Positions 51,238-59,657 of a DNA stretch of 64,000 nucleotides are shown piece by piece. The DNA is from UBA7330 sp043554545. Lineage in GTDB: Bacteria > Bacteroidota > Bacteroidia > Cytophagales > Cyclobacteriaceae. The notes beneath the pieces were generated by a model, which saw nothing but the letters and a program-made list of their open reading frames with translations, searched no databases and had not been told where the DNA came from. The stretch lies in assembly GCA_043554545.1 (NCBI GenBank), contig CP121337.1:930001-994000 (forward strand). Direction: 5' to 3'. Positions within the stretch are counted from its first letter, which is position 1; every line of letters starts with the position of its first letter. Both the position numbers and the translations under genes were made by a program.

Positions 51238-53010
51238 ATGCTAAGAAACTATATCCAGAATCCAATTCTGGCCATTATTTTAATCACCTTATTTTTTTCG
51301 TGTAATCAAGTGGATATAAATCAGCCTAATATCGTATTGATTCTATCTGACGATCAGGGGTGGGGTGATTTGAGCATCAATGGAAATACCAACTTGAGCA
51401 CCCCGAACATTGATGAGTTGGCCACTAAGGGAGTTACTTTTGATCACTTCTATGTCAGTCCTGTTTGTTCACCAACCAGAGCTGAAATCCTGACAGGAAG
51501 ATATAGTGTTAGGGGAGGTGTGTATTCAACTTCTGCAGGAGGTGAGCGATTAGATCTGGATGAGGTATTAATCAGCGAAATCCTCAAGTCTGCTGGTTAT
51601 GCTACTGCAGCTTATGGTAAATGGCACAATGGCATGCAAGCGCCTTATCATCCCAATACACGAGGGTTTGATGACTTCTATGGATTCTGTTCCGGGCACT
51701 GGGGAAATTATTTCAGTCCCATGCTCGAGCTGAATGGTGAAATAGTTACCGGTGATGGATTCATTATTGACGACCTAACCAATCATGGCTTACAATTTAT
51801 GGAAGACAATCAGGATCAACCCTTTTTTCTGTATTTGCCTTTCAATACCCCGCATACTCCCATGCAGGTACCTGATAAATGGTGGAATAAATTTAAGGGT
51901 AAGCAATTGGATATGCAGCATCGGAATCCGGAAATGGAAGACCCAAAGTTTACAAGTGCGGCGCTGGCAATGGTAGAAAATATAGATTGGAATGTGGGTA
52001 GAGTTATAGATAAACTGGTTGAGCTGAACCTCACCGAAAACACCCTGATCATTTATTTATCTGATAATGGACCCAATAGTTGGCGCTGGAATGGAGGAAT
52101 GAAAGGGCGGAAAGGCTCCACAGATGAAGGAGGTGTGCGTTCACCATTGATTATGAACTGGCCCGGTACAATCAAAGGAGGAAAAGTCGTGAAGGAAATA
52201 GCTGCTGCGATTGATTTACTACCTACTTTGGTTGATGCGACCAACACCGATTATCAAAGTAAAAAGCTATTGGACGGCGTAAGTCTGGCGCCACTATTAT
52301 TTGAAGATGACCCAAAATGGAATGAGCGACTGATTTTTAGCTACTGGAATAAGAAGTTGAGCGTAAGGAGCCAAAAATATCGACTAGGAAATGGTGATAT
52401 GCTGTTTGATATGGAAATAGATCCCGGGCAAAAACATGATATTTCTAAAGAGGAGCCCATGATTCATAAACAATTAGCAAGTGCTAAAAGCGAGTGGATA
52501 AAAAATGTCCTTCCCGAATTACCAGATGAGGATAACAGAACTTTTACGATTGGGTATGAAGGTTTCTCAAATACCCAAATGCCCGCAAGAGATGGGATTG
52601 CACATGGAAATATTATCCGATCAAACAAGTGGCCAAATTGCAGCTTTTATACGAACTGGATCGATGTGGAAGACATGATTACCTGGGAAGTGGAGGTACT
52701 CACCGAGGCCGATTACGAAGTGGTAATCTATTATACCTGTTCAGCTGAATCTATAGGTTCCCGTTTTGAGCTCTCCTTTCTAGATAGCAGTTTGACTGGC
52801 CAAATTACAGAGGTGCATGATCCGGAATTAAAAGGGATGGAAAATGATCGACTAATTAGATCTGAGTCGTATGTTAAAGACTTTAAACCTTTAAATATTG
52901 GGATTATTCACCTGAAAAAGGGCGTTGGGACATTAAGACTCAAGCCGTTGGAAATCCAGGGAAAGGAAATGATGGACTTTAGGTTAATGATGCTAAAAAA
53001 GGTAGGTTAA
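51238..53010 (+). CDS. arylsulfatase-type lipoprotein with C-terminal beta-sandwich domain
   Basis: The 590-residue protein has the lipobox FFSC (Cys22). Metal-binding SDDQGWGD lies near residues 37-44. The sulfatase signature CSPTR begins at Cys77, the residue converted to formylglycine; this is the Cys-type class. The catalytic domain runs to about residue 440. A C-terminal domain of about 140 residues (MPARDGIAHGNIIRS onward, ending MDFRLMML) looks like a beta-sandwich that may bind carbohydrate. It is a paralogue of the sulfatase at 55807, sharing FYVSPVCSPTRAEILTGRY. The position next to PSD1/DUF1501 suggests a common substrate. Confidence 0.92.
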   Translation: MLRNYIQNPILAIILITLFFSCNQVDINQPNIVLILSDDQGWGDLSINGNTNLSTPNIDELATKGVTFDHFYVSPVCSPTRAEILTGRYSVRGGVYSTSAGGERLDLDEVLISEILKSAGYATAAYGKWHNGMQAPYHPNTRGFDDFYGFCSGHWGNYFSPMLELNGEIVTGDGFIIDDLTNHGLQFMEDNQDQPFFLYLPFNTPHTPMQVPDKWWNKFKGKQLDMQHRNPEMEDPKFTSAALAMVENIDWNVGRVIDKLVELNLTENTLIIYLSDNGPNSWRWNGGMKGRKGSTDEGGVRSPLIMNWPGTIKGGKVVKEIAAAIDLLPTLVDATNTDYQSKKLLDGVSLAPLLFEDDPKWNERLIFSYWNKKLSVRSQKYRLGNGDMLFDMEIDPGQKHDISKEEPMIHKQLASAKSEWIKNVLPELPDEDNRTFTIGYEGFSNTQMPARDGIAHGNIIRSNKWPNCSFYTNWIDVEDMITWEVEVLTEADYEVVIYYTCSAESIGSRFELSFLDSSLTGQITEVHDPELKGMENDRLIRSESYVKDFKPLNIGIIHLKKGVGTLRLKPLEIQGKEMMDFRLMMLKKVG

Positions 53011-53426
53011 AAGAAAATTAAAATCTTTTACAACGAGATCGATTACACTTGTCGTAATGTGCTCATTCACTGTGTTATTTGTTCTTACACAGATCCTATA
53101 GTGGATGAAGAATAAAATTACGCTTGAAAGCATAATTGAATATGAAAATCAATTGTAAAGCGTGAGGACATTTGCTTCGACTTTTACCTCTCCATACAGG
53201 AGAAAAAAGATCGTTTCCCAAAATGCGCCCAGCCATTAGCTGACATTAAAAATCAGAGCGTAATTTAATGAACAGCTGATTATGCTCAATTTAGTTATCA
53301 GGGATATTAAATCATTAATTGCGTTCTTAAAAATTTCAATTTTTGTAAATTGAGAAAGAATAAGCTATTTCGATTGATGATTTTTGAAAGTACCCTTATC
53401 GATCGAGCACATTAATATCCACAGAT
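53011..53426. other. 416-bp gap with no recognisable gene
   Basis: All frames are broken by stops; no tRNA, terminator or IS end was seen. The only structure is a perfect hairpin TCAATTT-TTGT-AAATTGA (53336-53353), 74 bp before the next start. It may be the control region of the Gfo/Idh gene at 53427 or the remains of a deleted gene. Confidence 0.55.
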
Positions 53427-54761
53427 ATGAAAAATAATAGAAGAAGCTTTATCAAGAAAAGTTCAGTCGGAGTACTCGGAATTACCATGGGGATGACCGC
53501 AAAGAGCTATGCAAAAATAATGGGAGCTAATGATCGAGTTAACATTGGTGTGGTAGGGATTCGGCAGCAAGGCTTCAATCATATACGAAATTATGCGGCA
53601 TTGAATAACGTTGAGGTGATGGCTTTGTGTGATATTGATAGCAGGTTGTTTCCAGAAAGGTCGGAGTGGCTCAAAAATAATGGTGGGACTGTCCCGAATA
53701 CTTATGTTGATATCAGAAATCTATTAGAAAATAAGGACATTGATGCGATTAGTGTTGCTACACCAAATCACTGGCATGCCCTGGCTGGTATTTGGGCTGC
53801 TCAGGCTGGTAAGCACTCAACGCTGGAAAAACCAGGTACACACAATATCTTCGAAGGGAGGCAATTAATTCGTGCAGCCGAACGATATGGGGTTTTGATA
53901 CAGCATCATGCTGAGAGACGATGTTTTCCAGGATTTAAATCTGCGATGGACTTTCTGAGACAAGGTGGCCTCGGAGAGGTTTACCTTGCAAAGGGATTAT
54001 GTTATAAGAGGAGGGATACAATTGGCAAAGAGCGTGAAACTACTGTTCCAAAAGGTGTTAATTACGATCTTTGGTTGGGGCCAGCTCAAAAACGTCCATT
54101 TAGTCCAAACAGATTTCATTACAATTGGCATTGGCACTGGGACTATGGTAACGGAGATATGGGTAATCAAGGAGTACATCAAATGGACATTGCTCGCTGG
54201 GGCTTAGGTGTGCAACACCCCACAAAGATTTCGTCAATGGGAGGTCATTTTATGTTTGATGATGATCAGGAGACACCTAACACTCAAATGTCGGTTTTTG
54301 AATTTGATAGCTCTTTGGGAGCAGGAGATAGGAAGAAGATGCTACAATTTGAAGTCAGGCATTGGATAACAAATGATGAAGGGGGGATTGGTGAAGGGGG
54401 TATCAACACTATCGGAAATCTATTTTATGGATCCAAGGGCTATATGACCATTGATTTGTCAGGGAATTGGAAAACATATATGGGAAAGGAGCGGGAACCA
54501 GGGCCTGAGGGTAAGGGAACAGGCAACTTATTCCAAAATTTTGTGGATACGATTCGTACAAACGACAGATCGATTTTGGAAGGTGACATCCAAGAAGGTC
54601 ACTATTCATGCTCCCTGGTCCACCTAGCTAATATTTCGTATCGATTAGGAAGAACACTGAACTTTGATGCGACTACGGAAAAGTTCATAGGGGATAATGA
54701 GGCTAATCAGATGTTGGACAGAGACTATAGATCACCATTTGTCGTGCCGAACCTTGCTTAA
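53427..54761 (+). CDS. exported Gfo/Idh/MocA family oxidoreductase (second copy)
   Basis: The 444-residue protein has a Tat-like leader (NNRRSFIKKSSVGVLGITMG), the Rossmann motif VNIGVVGIRQQGFNHI and the EKP motif in HSTLEKPGTHNIFEG. The C-terminal domain has FHYNWHWHWDYGNGDMGNQG and VHQMDIARWGLG, typical of the periplasmic Bacteroidota/Planctomycetes subgroup that acts on glycosides. It differs markedly from the first copy, so it is not a recent duplicate. The DUF6807 gene starts 16 bp downstream. Confidence 0.87.
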   Translation: MKNNRRSFIKKSSVGVLGITMGMTAKSYAKIMGANDRVNIGVVGIRQQGFNHIRNYAALNNVEVMALCDIDSRLFPERSEWLKNNGGTVPNTYVDIRNLLENKDIDAISVATPNHWHALAGIWAAQAGKHSTLEKPGTHNIFEGRQLIRAAERYGVLIQHHAERRCFPGFKSAMDFLRQGGLGEVYLAKGLCYKRRDTIGKERETTVPKGVNYDLWLGPAQKRPFSPNRFHYNWHWHWDYGNGDMGNQGVHQMDIARWGLGVQHPTKISSMGGHFMFDDDQETPNTQMSVFEFDSSLGAGDRKKMLQFEVRHWITNDEGGIGEGGINTIGNLFYGSKGYMTIDLSGNWKTYMGKEREPGPEGKGTGNLFQNFVDTIRTNDRSILEGDIQEGHYSCSLVHLANISYRLGRTLNFDATTEKFIGDNEANQMLDRDYRSPFVVPNLA

Positions 54762-54777
54762 TTCAAAAAATAACAAA

Positions 54778-55755
54778 ATGCGTAAAAACCCAATTTTCAT
54801 CCTCATAGCAATTTTAACGTCATCTTTCGTGGCAAGTGCTCAGGTTCAGTTCCTGGAGAACGAAGACAGGATCGATGTAATGTACCAGGAGCAAGTGATC
54901 ACAAGCTACCAAATAGGTAATGATTTGCTAAAGCCTTGCCTATATCCCATTAAAGCCCCTGATGGTGAAATCCTCACCAGGCAATTTCCATTTGAAGAAA
55001 TCGAAGGAGAGAGCACGGATCACCCACATCATACCGGTTTATATTTCACTTATGGATCCAAAAATGAAGTGAATGGTAATAGCTTTTGGAATATACATGA
55101 TGTACCTCCCAGCATCCAGCATATCAAAGTATTGAAAAAGGAAGAAAAAACAGAAAAAGGATCAATTACGACAGTCAGTCATTGGATAGATAAAAATGGA
55201 AAGGCCATCCTCGAAGAGTCTAGGACCATGACGTTTGACTTTCAAGGAAAAAACAGCTATTCGATTGATTTTAAAATTTTTCTAAAGGCAGTGGAAACTG
55301 ATGTGGTGTTTCAAGATACTAAAGAAGGGATGTTTGCAGTCAGGGTAGCGGATTGGATGAGCGAGCAGTCCAAGGGTACGATAAAAGGCACTGGAAAATA
55401 TACCAATGCTCAAGGTTTAACCAATGAAGAAAATATTTGGGGGCGACAGTCCGAATGGGTAAAACTAGAGGGTAGCAAGGGAAAGAATGTTTATGGCTTG
55501 GCAATTTTCCACCATCCTGAAAGTGTAAATTTTCCTACTTATTGGCATGCCAGAGGCTATGGATGCTTTGCGGCAAATCCTATTGGGCAATTTGATTTCC
55601 AAAAAGAATATCTTGAGGTACCCAAAAAAAGAAACCTGGAGATTCAAAAAGGGCAAAGTGCTTCATTTAGGTTCAAGGTACTTATTTATGAAGATAGCAG
55701 GGAACATAAAGAGATCCAGGCGGAGTATGAAAGCTTTAAATTGGCAGACCAGTAA
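54778..55755 (+). CDS. DUF6807 (PmoA-like) exported protein
   Basis: The 325-residue protein has a signal peptide ending FVASAQ. The domain matches the DUF6807/PmoA family: HPHHTGLYFTYGSKNEVNG and the C-terminal YWHARGYGCFAANPIGQFDF. Members sit next to Gfo/Idh oxidoreductases and sulfatases in many Bacteroidota and Planctomycetes, with no confirmed reaction. I use the ATG at 54778 because the signal peptide begins there; an open extension overlaps the preceding gene. Confidence 0.8.
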   Translation: MRKNPIFILIAILTSSFVASAQVQFLENEDRIDVMYQEQVITSYQIGNDLLKPCLYPIKAPDGEILTRQFPFEEIEGESTDHPHHTGLYFTYGSKNEVNGNSFWNIHDVPPSIQHIKVLKKEEKTEKGSITTVSHWIDKNGKAILEESRTMTFDFQGKNSYSIDFKIFLKAVETDVVFQDTKEGMFAVRVADWMSEQSKGTIKGTGKYTNAQGLTNEENIWGRQSEWVKLEGSKGKNVYGLAIFHHPESVNFPTYWHARGYGCFAANPIGQFDFQKEYLEVPKKRNLEIQKGQSASFRFKVLIYEDSREHKEIQAEYESFKLADQ

Positions 55756-55806
55756 TTGATATGGTTTTGGTATACCCGTAACTATTGGATACAGCCTTTG
55801 AGCTTT

Positions 55807-57669
55807 TTATTGTTCTACCCGATCAAACATCAATAGTCTAAAATCCATCACTCGATCACCAGGAATATTTATTGCTCTCAGGGTTAATTCTCCCTTCCCT
55901 TCTTCCAAATGTATGGTGCCCAAATCCATCGGTAGAAAAGCTTTGTAGTAATATTCTCTTCGCTCTACCCGCTCCTTGCCATGAAGTGGAGGATCATGAG
56001 CTTGCGTTATTTCTGCTTTTATTGTAGATGATCCGAGACTTAATTCTATTGTTGAGCCAAGATCTTTCTGTGCACATGTATAATATAATTCAACCTGGTA
56101 ATCACCTTCGCTCAGCACATCAACATCCCACGTGATTTTGTCATCTGTTTCAGTCCAATTTGTATAGAAAGAATCGTTGGGTGATCTTCTTGATCTCACG
56201 ATATTACCGTGACCCACTCCGTCACGCGCAGGAATTTGTGTGTAGGCGAAATCTGGGTGACCTATTGGGAACGGCCTACTTTTCTTGTTGATTTCCTTAC
56301 TCATTTCTTCTCTCCAAATCAAAAGGGAATCCTTTAATTGCCTAGTCACATCAGGTAGTTTACTGGAAATATCATTGTTTTGGCCCCGGTCTTTGGTAAT
56401 ATCAAATAGTCCTCCATCATTATCGAGCCGATACGTTTGAGATCTGACACTGGCACGGCCGCCCCAGTAGGTATAAAGAAGACGATCCTTCCAGTCAGTT
56501 TCACTATCATAAGTGATCTCCTCCCTACTAAGACCTGTTTGGCCCTGAAGTGCGCTGATCTCCTCCTGGCTGTTCCTTTGATGAAAAAGGAGAGGCTCCA
56601 GGCTTACTCCGTCTAACGATTTTTTTGTTTCATTGGAGATTCCGGCCAGATCTGCTAATGTTGGCAGAAGGTCGATGGCTCCTGAGATCTTATTGATTTT
56701 TGTACCACCGGGGATCATTTCATTCCAACTGATAAAAAGCGGTGAGCGTACGCCTCCTTCATCCAGTGATCCCTTCCGGCCCTTCATGCCCCCATTCCAA
56801 CGCCAGGTATTGGGACCGTTATCACAAAGATAAACCACAATGGTGTTCTCTTTGAGTCCCAGCTCCTTGACTTTTTCCATTAGGCGCCCTACATTCCAAT
56901 CCATATTCTCACACATAGCAAGCACTGCTTTTGTATAAAGTAGGTCTTCCTTATCAGGATCTCTATGCCTCATGGCCAATGTTCTGTCGTTAAACTTATC
57001 CCACCACAAATCAGGAACCACAAGAGGATTATGAGGAACATTGTAAGGGACATAAAGGAAGAATGGATCATCGCGGTTTTTTTCAATGAATTGCATAGCC
57101 CTTTCTGTCAGGTCATCAGTGATATAGCCATTACCTTGAACAATTTTTCCATTATGCTCCAGCATGGGGCTAGAGTAATCGGCCCAGTGTCCCGAACAAA
57201 AACCATAAAAATCATCAAATCCTCTGGCGTTTGGATGGTATGGGTATTGCATCCCGCTATGCCATTTTCCATAAGCCCCTGTTTTATATCCTGCAGACTT
57301 AAATAATTCGGCGATGATCGTTTCATCCAGATCAATTCGTTCCCCACCGGTTGAAGTAGAGTAGACATTGCTATGAGGGTGGTACCTGCCTGTGAGTATT
57401 TCAGCTCGAGTGGGGGAGCATACTGGGCTTACGTAGAAATTTTCAAATTGAGCACCACTCATGGCTAATGAATCAATATTCGGCGTTCTAATATTCGTAT
57501 TGCCTTGTATGCTGAAATCTCCCCAGCCTTGGTCATCTGATAATATCACAATGACATTAGGCTTATCAGCTTTATGGCGGACATCAGACTGAGCATCTGA
57601 CTCTGTGGAAATAATACTCAAAATTAAAACCAATGGTAATTTCCATTTTTCAATAATTCGTAGATACAT
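55807..57669 (-). CDS. arylsulfatase with C-terminal beta-sandwich domain
   Basis: The 620-residue protein has an N-terminal signal sequence (about residues 10-26, ending SDAQ) and no lipobox. It has the metal site SDDQGWGD and the sulfatase signature CSPTR from Cys84. The Asp/His-containing MKGRKGSLDEGGVRSPL region is present. Its C-terminal 145-residue domain (IPARDGVGHGNIVRS onward, ending MDFRLLMFDRV) is homologous to that of the sulfatase at 51238. It is inverted relative to that paralogue, with Gfo/Idh and DUF6807 between them. Relative to its paralogue it carries an insertion near residue 360-385 (HQRNSQEEISALQGQTGLSR). Confidence 0.92.
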   Translation of the reverse strand: MYLRIIEKWKLPLVLILSIISTESDAQSDVRHKADKPNVIVILSDDQGWGDFSIQGNTNIRTPNIDSLAMSGAQFENFYVSPVCSPTRAEILTGRYHPHSNVYSTSTGGERIDLDETIIAELFKSAGYKTGAYGKWHSGMQYPYHPNARGFDDFYGFCSGHWADYSSPMLEHNGKIVQGNGYITDDLTERAMQFIEKNRDDPFFLYVPYNVPHNPLVVPDLWWDKFNDRTLAMRHRDPDKEDLLYTKAVLAMCENMDWNVGRLMEKVKELGLKENTIVVYLCDNGPNTWRWNGGMKGRKGSLDEGGVRSPLFISWNEMIPGGTKINKISGAIDLLPTLADLAGISNETKKSLDGVSLEPLLFHQRNSQEEISALQGQTGLSREEITYDSETDWKDRLLYTYWGGRASVRSQTYRLDNDGGLFDITKDRGQNNDISSKLPDVTRQLKDSLLIWREEMSKEINKKSRPFPIGHPDFAYTQIPARDGVGHGNIVRSRRSPNDSFYTNWTETDDKITWDVDVLSEGDYQVELYYTCAQKDLGSTIELSLGSSTIKAEITQAHDPPLHGKERVERREYYYKAFLPMDLGTIHLEEGKGELTLRAINIPGDRVMDFRLLMFDRVEQ

Positions 57670-57759
57670 CTAAATTAGATTTTTCATGATTCAAAAAATT
57701 TGCAATACAAATCACATCAGTTTCCAAGTGACGAAGAAGGCAAAATACAAGGCTATAAA

Positions 57760-59337
57760 TCATTGATCCTCAGGAGGTAGTGGTACTGATTGCCTTCCGT
57801 ACTTTTCATAAAACTTATCCCACATATTATAATATTTTTCTCCGTAAAGCTTTTGTAGTCTGGGATCATCCCTGTGAGGGTAATAATCAAAGATGTCTCC
57901 CTCACCAAGAATACGAGGATCCTTTTGTTCTGTCAGTACCTGATTCATTTTTGATTCAAGTTGAACTATAATATTTGAAAGTTCTGGATGGTTTGCTAGA
58001 TTTTTCACACAATGTGGATCCTCCTCAATATCGTATAGTTCAACTTCCGGTCTTTTGCCAAATGCTGACATATAATATGGATAATCAGATTTTTCTTTCG
58101 TTAATTCAGTTAAATATGTCTTCGTAGGAGAACCATCAGTATTCATATAGCCGTATTCAGGATCTCCTGCAGGCCAACGATGTGACATGTAGTTCCGAAC
58201 AAACAAATAATCATCCGTTCGAATAGCTCGAACCGGATATCCCACTGAGTGTTGGTCACCTTCCATTCTTCCCAAATCGTGCCTCTCTTTTCCTAAAACC
58301 GCATAACTCCTGTTTGGATTCACTCTTCCTGATTTTTCAGCTAGCATGATGTCTAAAAAGCTTTCTCCAGTCATTTGTGGATCTTTTTCAAGGCCAGCTA
58401 ACTCAAGTAAAGTAGGAGCTACGTCCGGAAAGTTGATATAATCTGTTACAATTCTTCCAGGCTTTATTTTATTCCCCCATCTGGCGGCAAAAGCCACATG
58501 AAAACCTTCATCATAAATTTGCGCTTTTACCCTTGGAAATGGCATCCCATGATCAGAAGTTACAATAACCAATGTGTTTTCCAGTAGGTTCCGTTCTTCC
58601 AGGGCTTTCAATGCTAATCCGATAACTTTATCGTGGTATTCCACTTCTACCGCATAGTCTGCTAAATCGCCTCTAATTACTTCAGTGTCGGGAAAGAAAT
58701 CCTGAACCTCAACCTCGTCCAAATCCATATTTTCCTTCTTGTATGAATCCTTTTCAAAATCTCTATGTGCTTCATGTGTTCCCAACCAGAAAGAGAACGG
58801 TTTGCCTTCTTCGTTTTTATCAAGAAATGCCTCAAAATTTGCAGCGTAATCTTTATTGCTGATTCCGTCATACGGCGGATCAAGCTTCAATTGATTGTAT
58901 TCCCAGCCGGCTGGGTTGTGTTTACCATAATACTTACCTGGTCCCCATCCCTTCCCCGTATAGCCAATGAAATACCCATCTGATTCCAGCAAATCGGGAT
59001 AAAACTTCCATTTCGGTGGGACAACTGGTTGGTGGTTTGCAGCCTCCTCCAATTGCCAGGAATAACGACCGGTAAGCAAGCAGGCCCTGGCGGGGGCACA
59101 TTTCGGATTGGTTACATAAGCGTTAGTAAACAGTACCCCTTCTTTCGCTATTCGATCAAAATTTGGTGTTTTTATATAAGTGCTACCATAGGCACCCATG
59201 CTTGTCCTGGAAATATCGTCGGCGATGATAAATAGAATATTTGGGCGCGCTATTTCATTGCTTTTGTTGTTTTCATTGTTGCATGAACAAAGTGATAAGG
59301 CCAGGAGAGCTACGGTAAAAGTTAGTGTTGTTTTCAT
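57760..59337 (-). CDS. sulfatase, CAPAR type, lipoprotein
   Basis: The 525-residue protein has a lipobox ALSLCSC near residues 13-19. The metal site IADDISRTSMGAYG and the signature CAPAR from Cys80 (NPKCAPARACLLTGRY) are present, with the family's SDHGMPFPRVKAQIYDEG downstream. No C-terminal sandwich is attached; it ends in a short polar tail. It is a distinct subfamily from the two CSPTR enzymes. It lies 90 bp upstream of the 55807 sulfatase on the same strand and may share a transcript with it. Confidence 0.92.
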   Translation of the reverse strand: MKTTLTFTVALLALSLCSCNNENNKSNEIARPNILFIIADDISRTSMGAYGSTYIKTPNFDRIAKEGVLFTNAYVTNPKCAPARACLLTGRYSWQLEEAANHQPVVPPKWKFYPDLLESDGYFIGYTGKGWGPGKYYGKHNPAGWEYNQLKLDPPYDGISNKDYAANFEAFLDKNEEGKPFSFWLGTHEAHRDFEKDSYKKENMDLDEVEVQDFFPDTEVIRGDLADYAVEVEYHDKVIGLALKALEERNLLENTLVIVTSDHGMPFPRVKAQIYDEGFHVAFAARWGNKIKPGRIVTDYINFPDVAPTLLELAGLEKDPQMTGESFLDIMLAEKSGRVNPNRSYAVLGKERHDLGRMEGDQHSVGYPVRAIRTDDYLFVRNYMSHRWPAGDPEYGYMNTDGSPTKTYLTELTKEKSDYPYYMSAFGKRPEVELYDIEEDPHCVKNLANHPELSNIIVQLESKMNQVLTEQKDPRILGEGDIFDYYPHRDDPRLQKLYGEKYYNMWDKFYEKYGRQSVPLPPEDQ

Positions 59338-59657
59338 AAGAGAATAATATTAATAATAAAATATTGACTTATCCATTAAAACAAGAAAAGCATTTGGAAT
59401 TCGCCATATATATATGACCATTTAGCGTATCCCATTAGAATCCACAGTTTCAGTAGATTACCTGAATAATTGCTTTAATCATGTTTGGTAAGACGAATCA
59501 ATCTGGTACCAGTGAAAATGATCTTTTTTTAGCAAGACCGCTGGATTATGGGATTCTGATTAATACATTCGTACTGATTTGGATATTGCAATATTTAAAA
59601 AGTTATAGTTTGATGATCATGGAAGATGATTTGATCCTTTTAACATCATAGTAATTT
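59338..59657. other. 320-bp divergent region between two sulfatase genes
   Basis: This A/T-rich region holds the promoters of both flanking sulfatases. A short possible ORF (59481-59651) occupies its right half and is listed separately. There is no clear TAnnTTTG element with a spaced TTG, nor a strong inverted repeat. A short TATATATATA tract lies near 59407-59416. Confidence 0.5.
59481..59651 (+). CDS. possible 56-residue membrane peptide or gene remnant
   Basis: An ATG-to-TAG frame encodes 56 residues: a polar start (MFGKTNQSGTSEND), one hydrophobic helix (GILINTFVLIWILQYL) and an acidic end. Its stop is 6 bp before the next sulfatase ATG. The hydrophobic helix could make it a small membrane protein, or the C-terminal scrap of a larger lost membrane protein. 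No ribosome-binding site is evident and chance is possible. Confidence 0.3.
   Translation: MFGKTNQSGTSENDLFLARPLDYGILINTFVLIWILQYLKSYSLMIMEDDLILLTS

Noticed and set aside
53011..53426. Degraded transposase or insertion-sequence end
   Set aside because: No inverted terminal repeats, target duplication or recognisable transposase fragment in any frame.
59481..59651. Remnant of a UbiA-type prenyltransferase
   Set aside because: The hydrophobic tail is only loosely similar and the characteristic Asp-rich motifs are not present.
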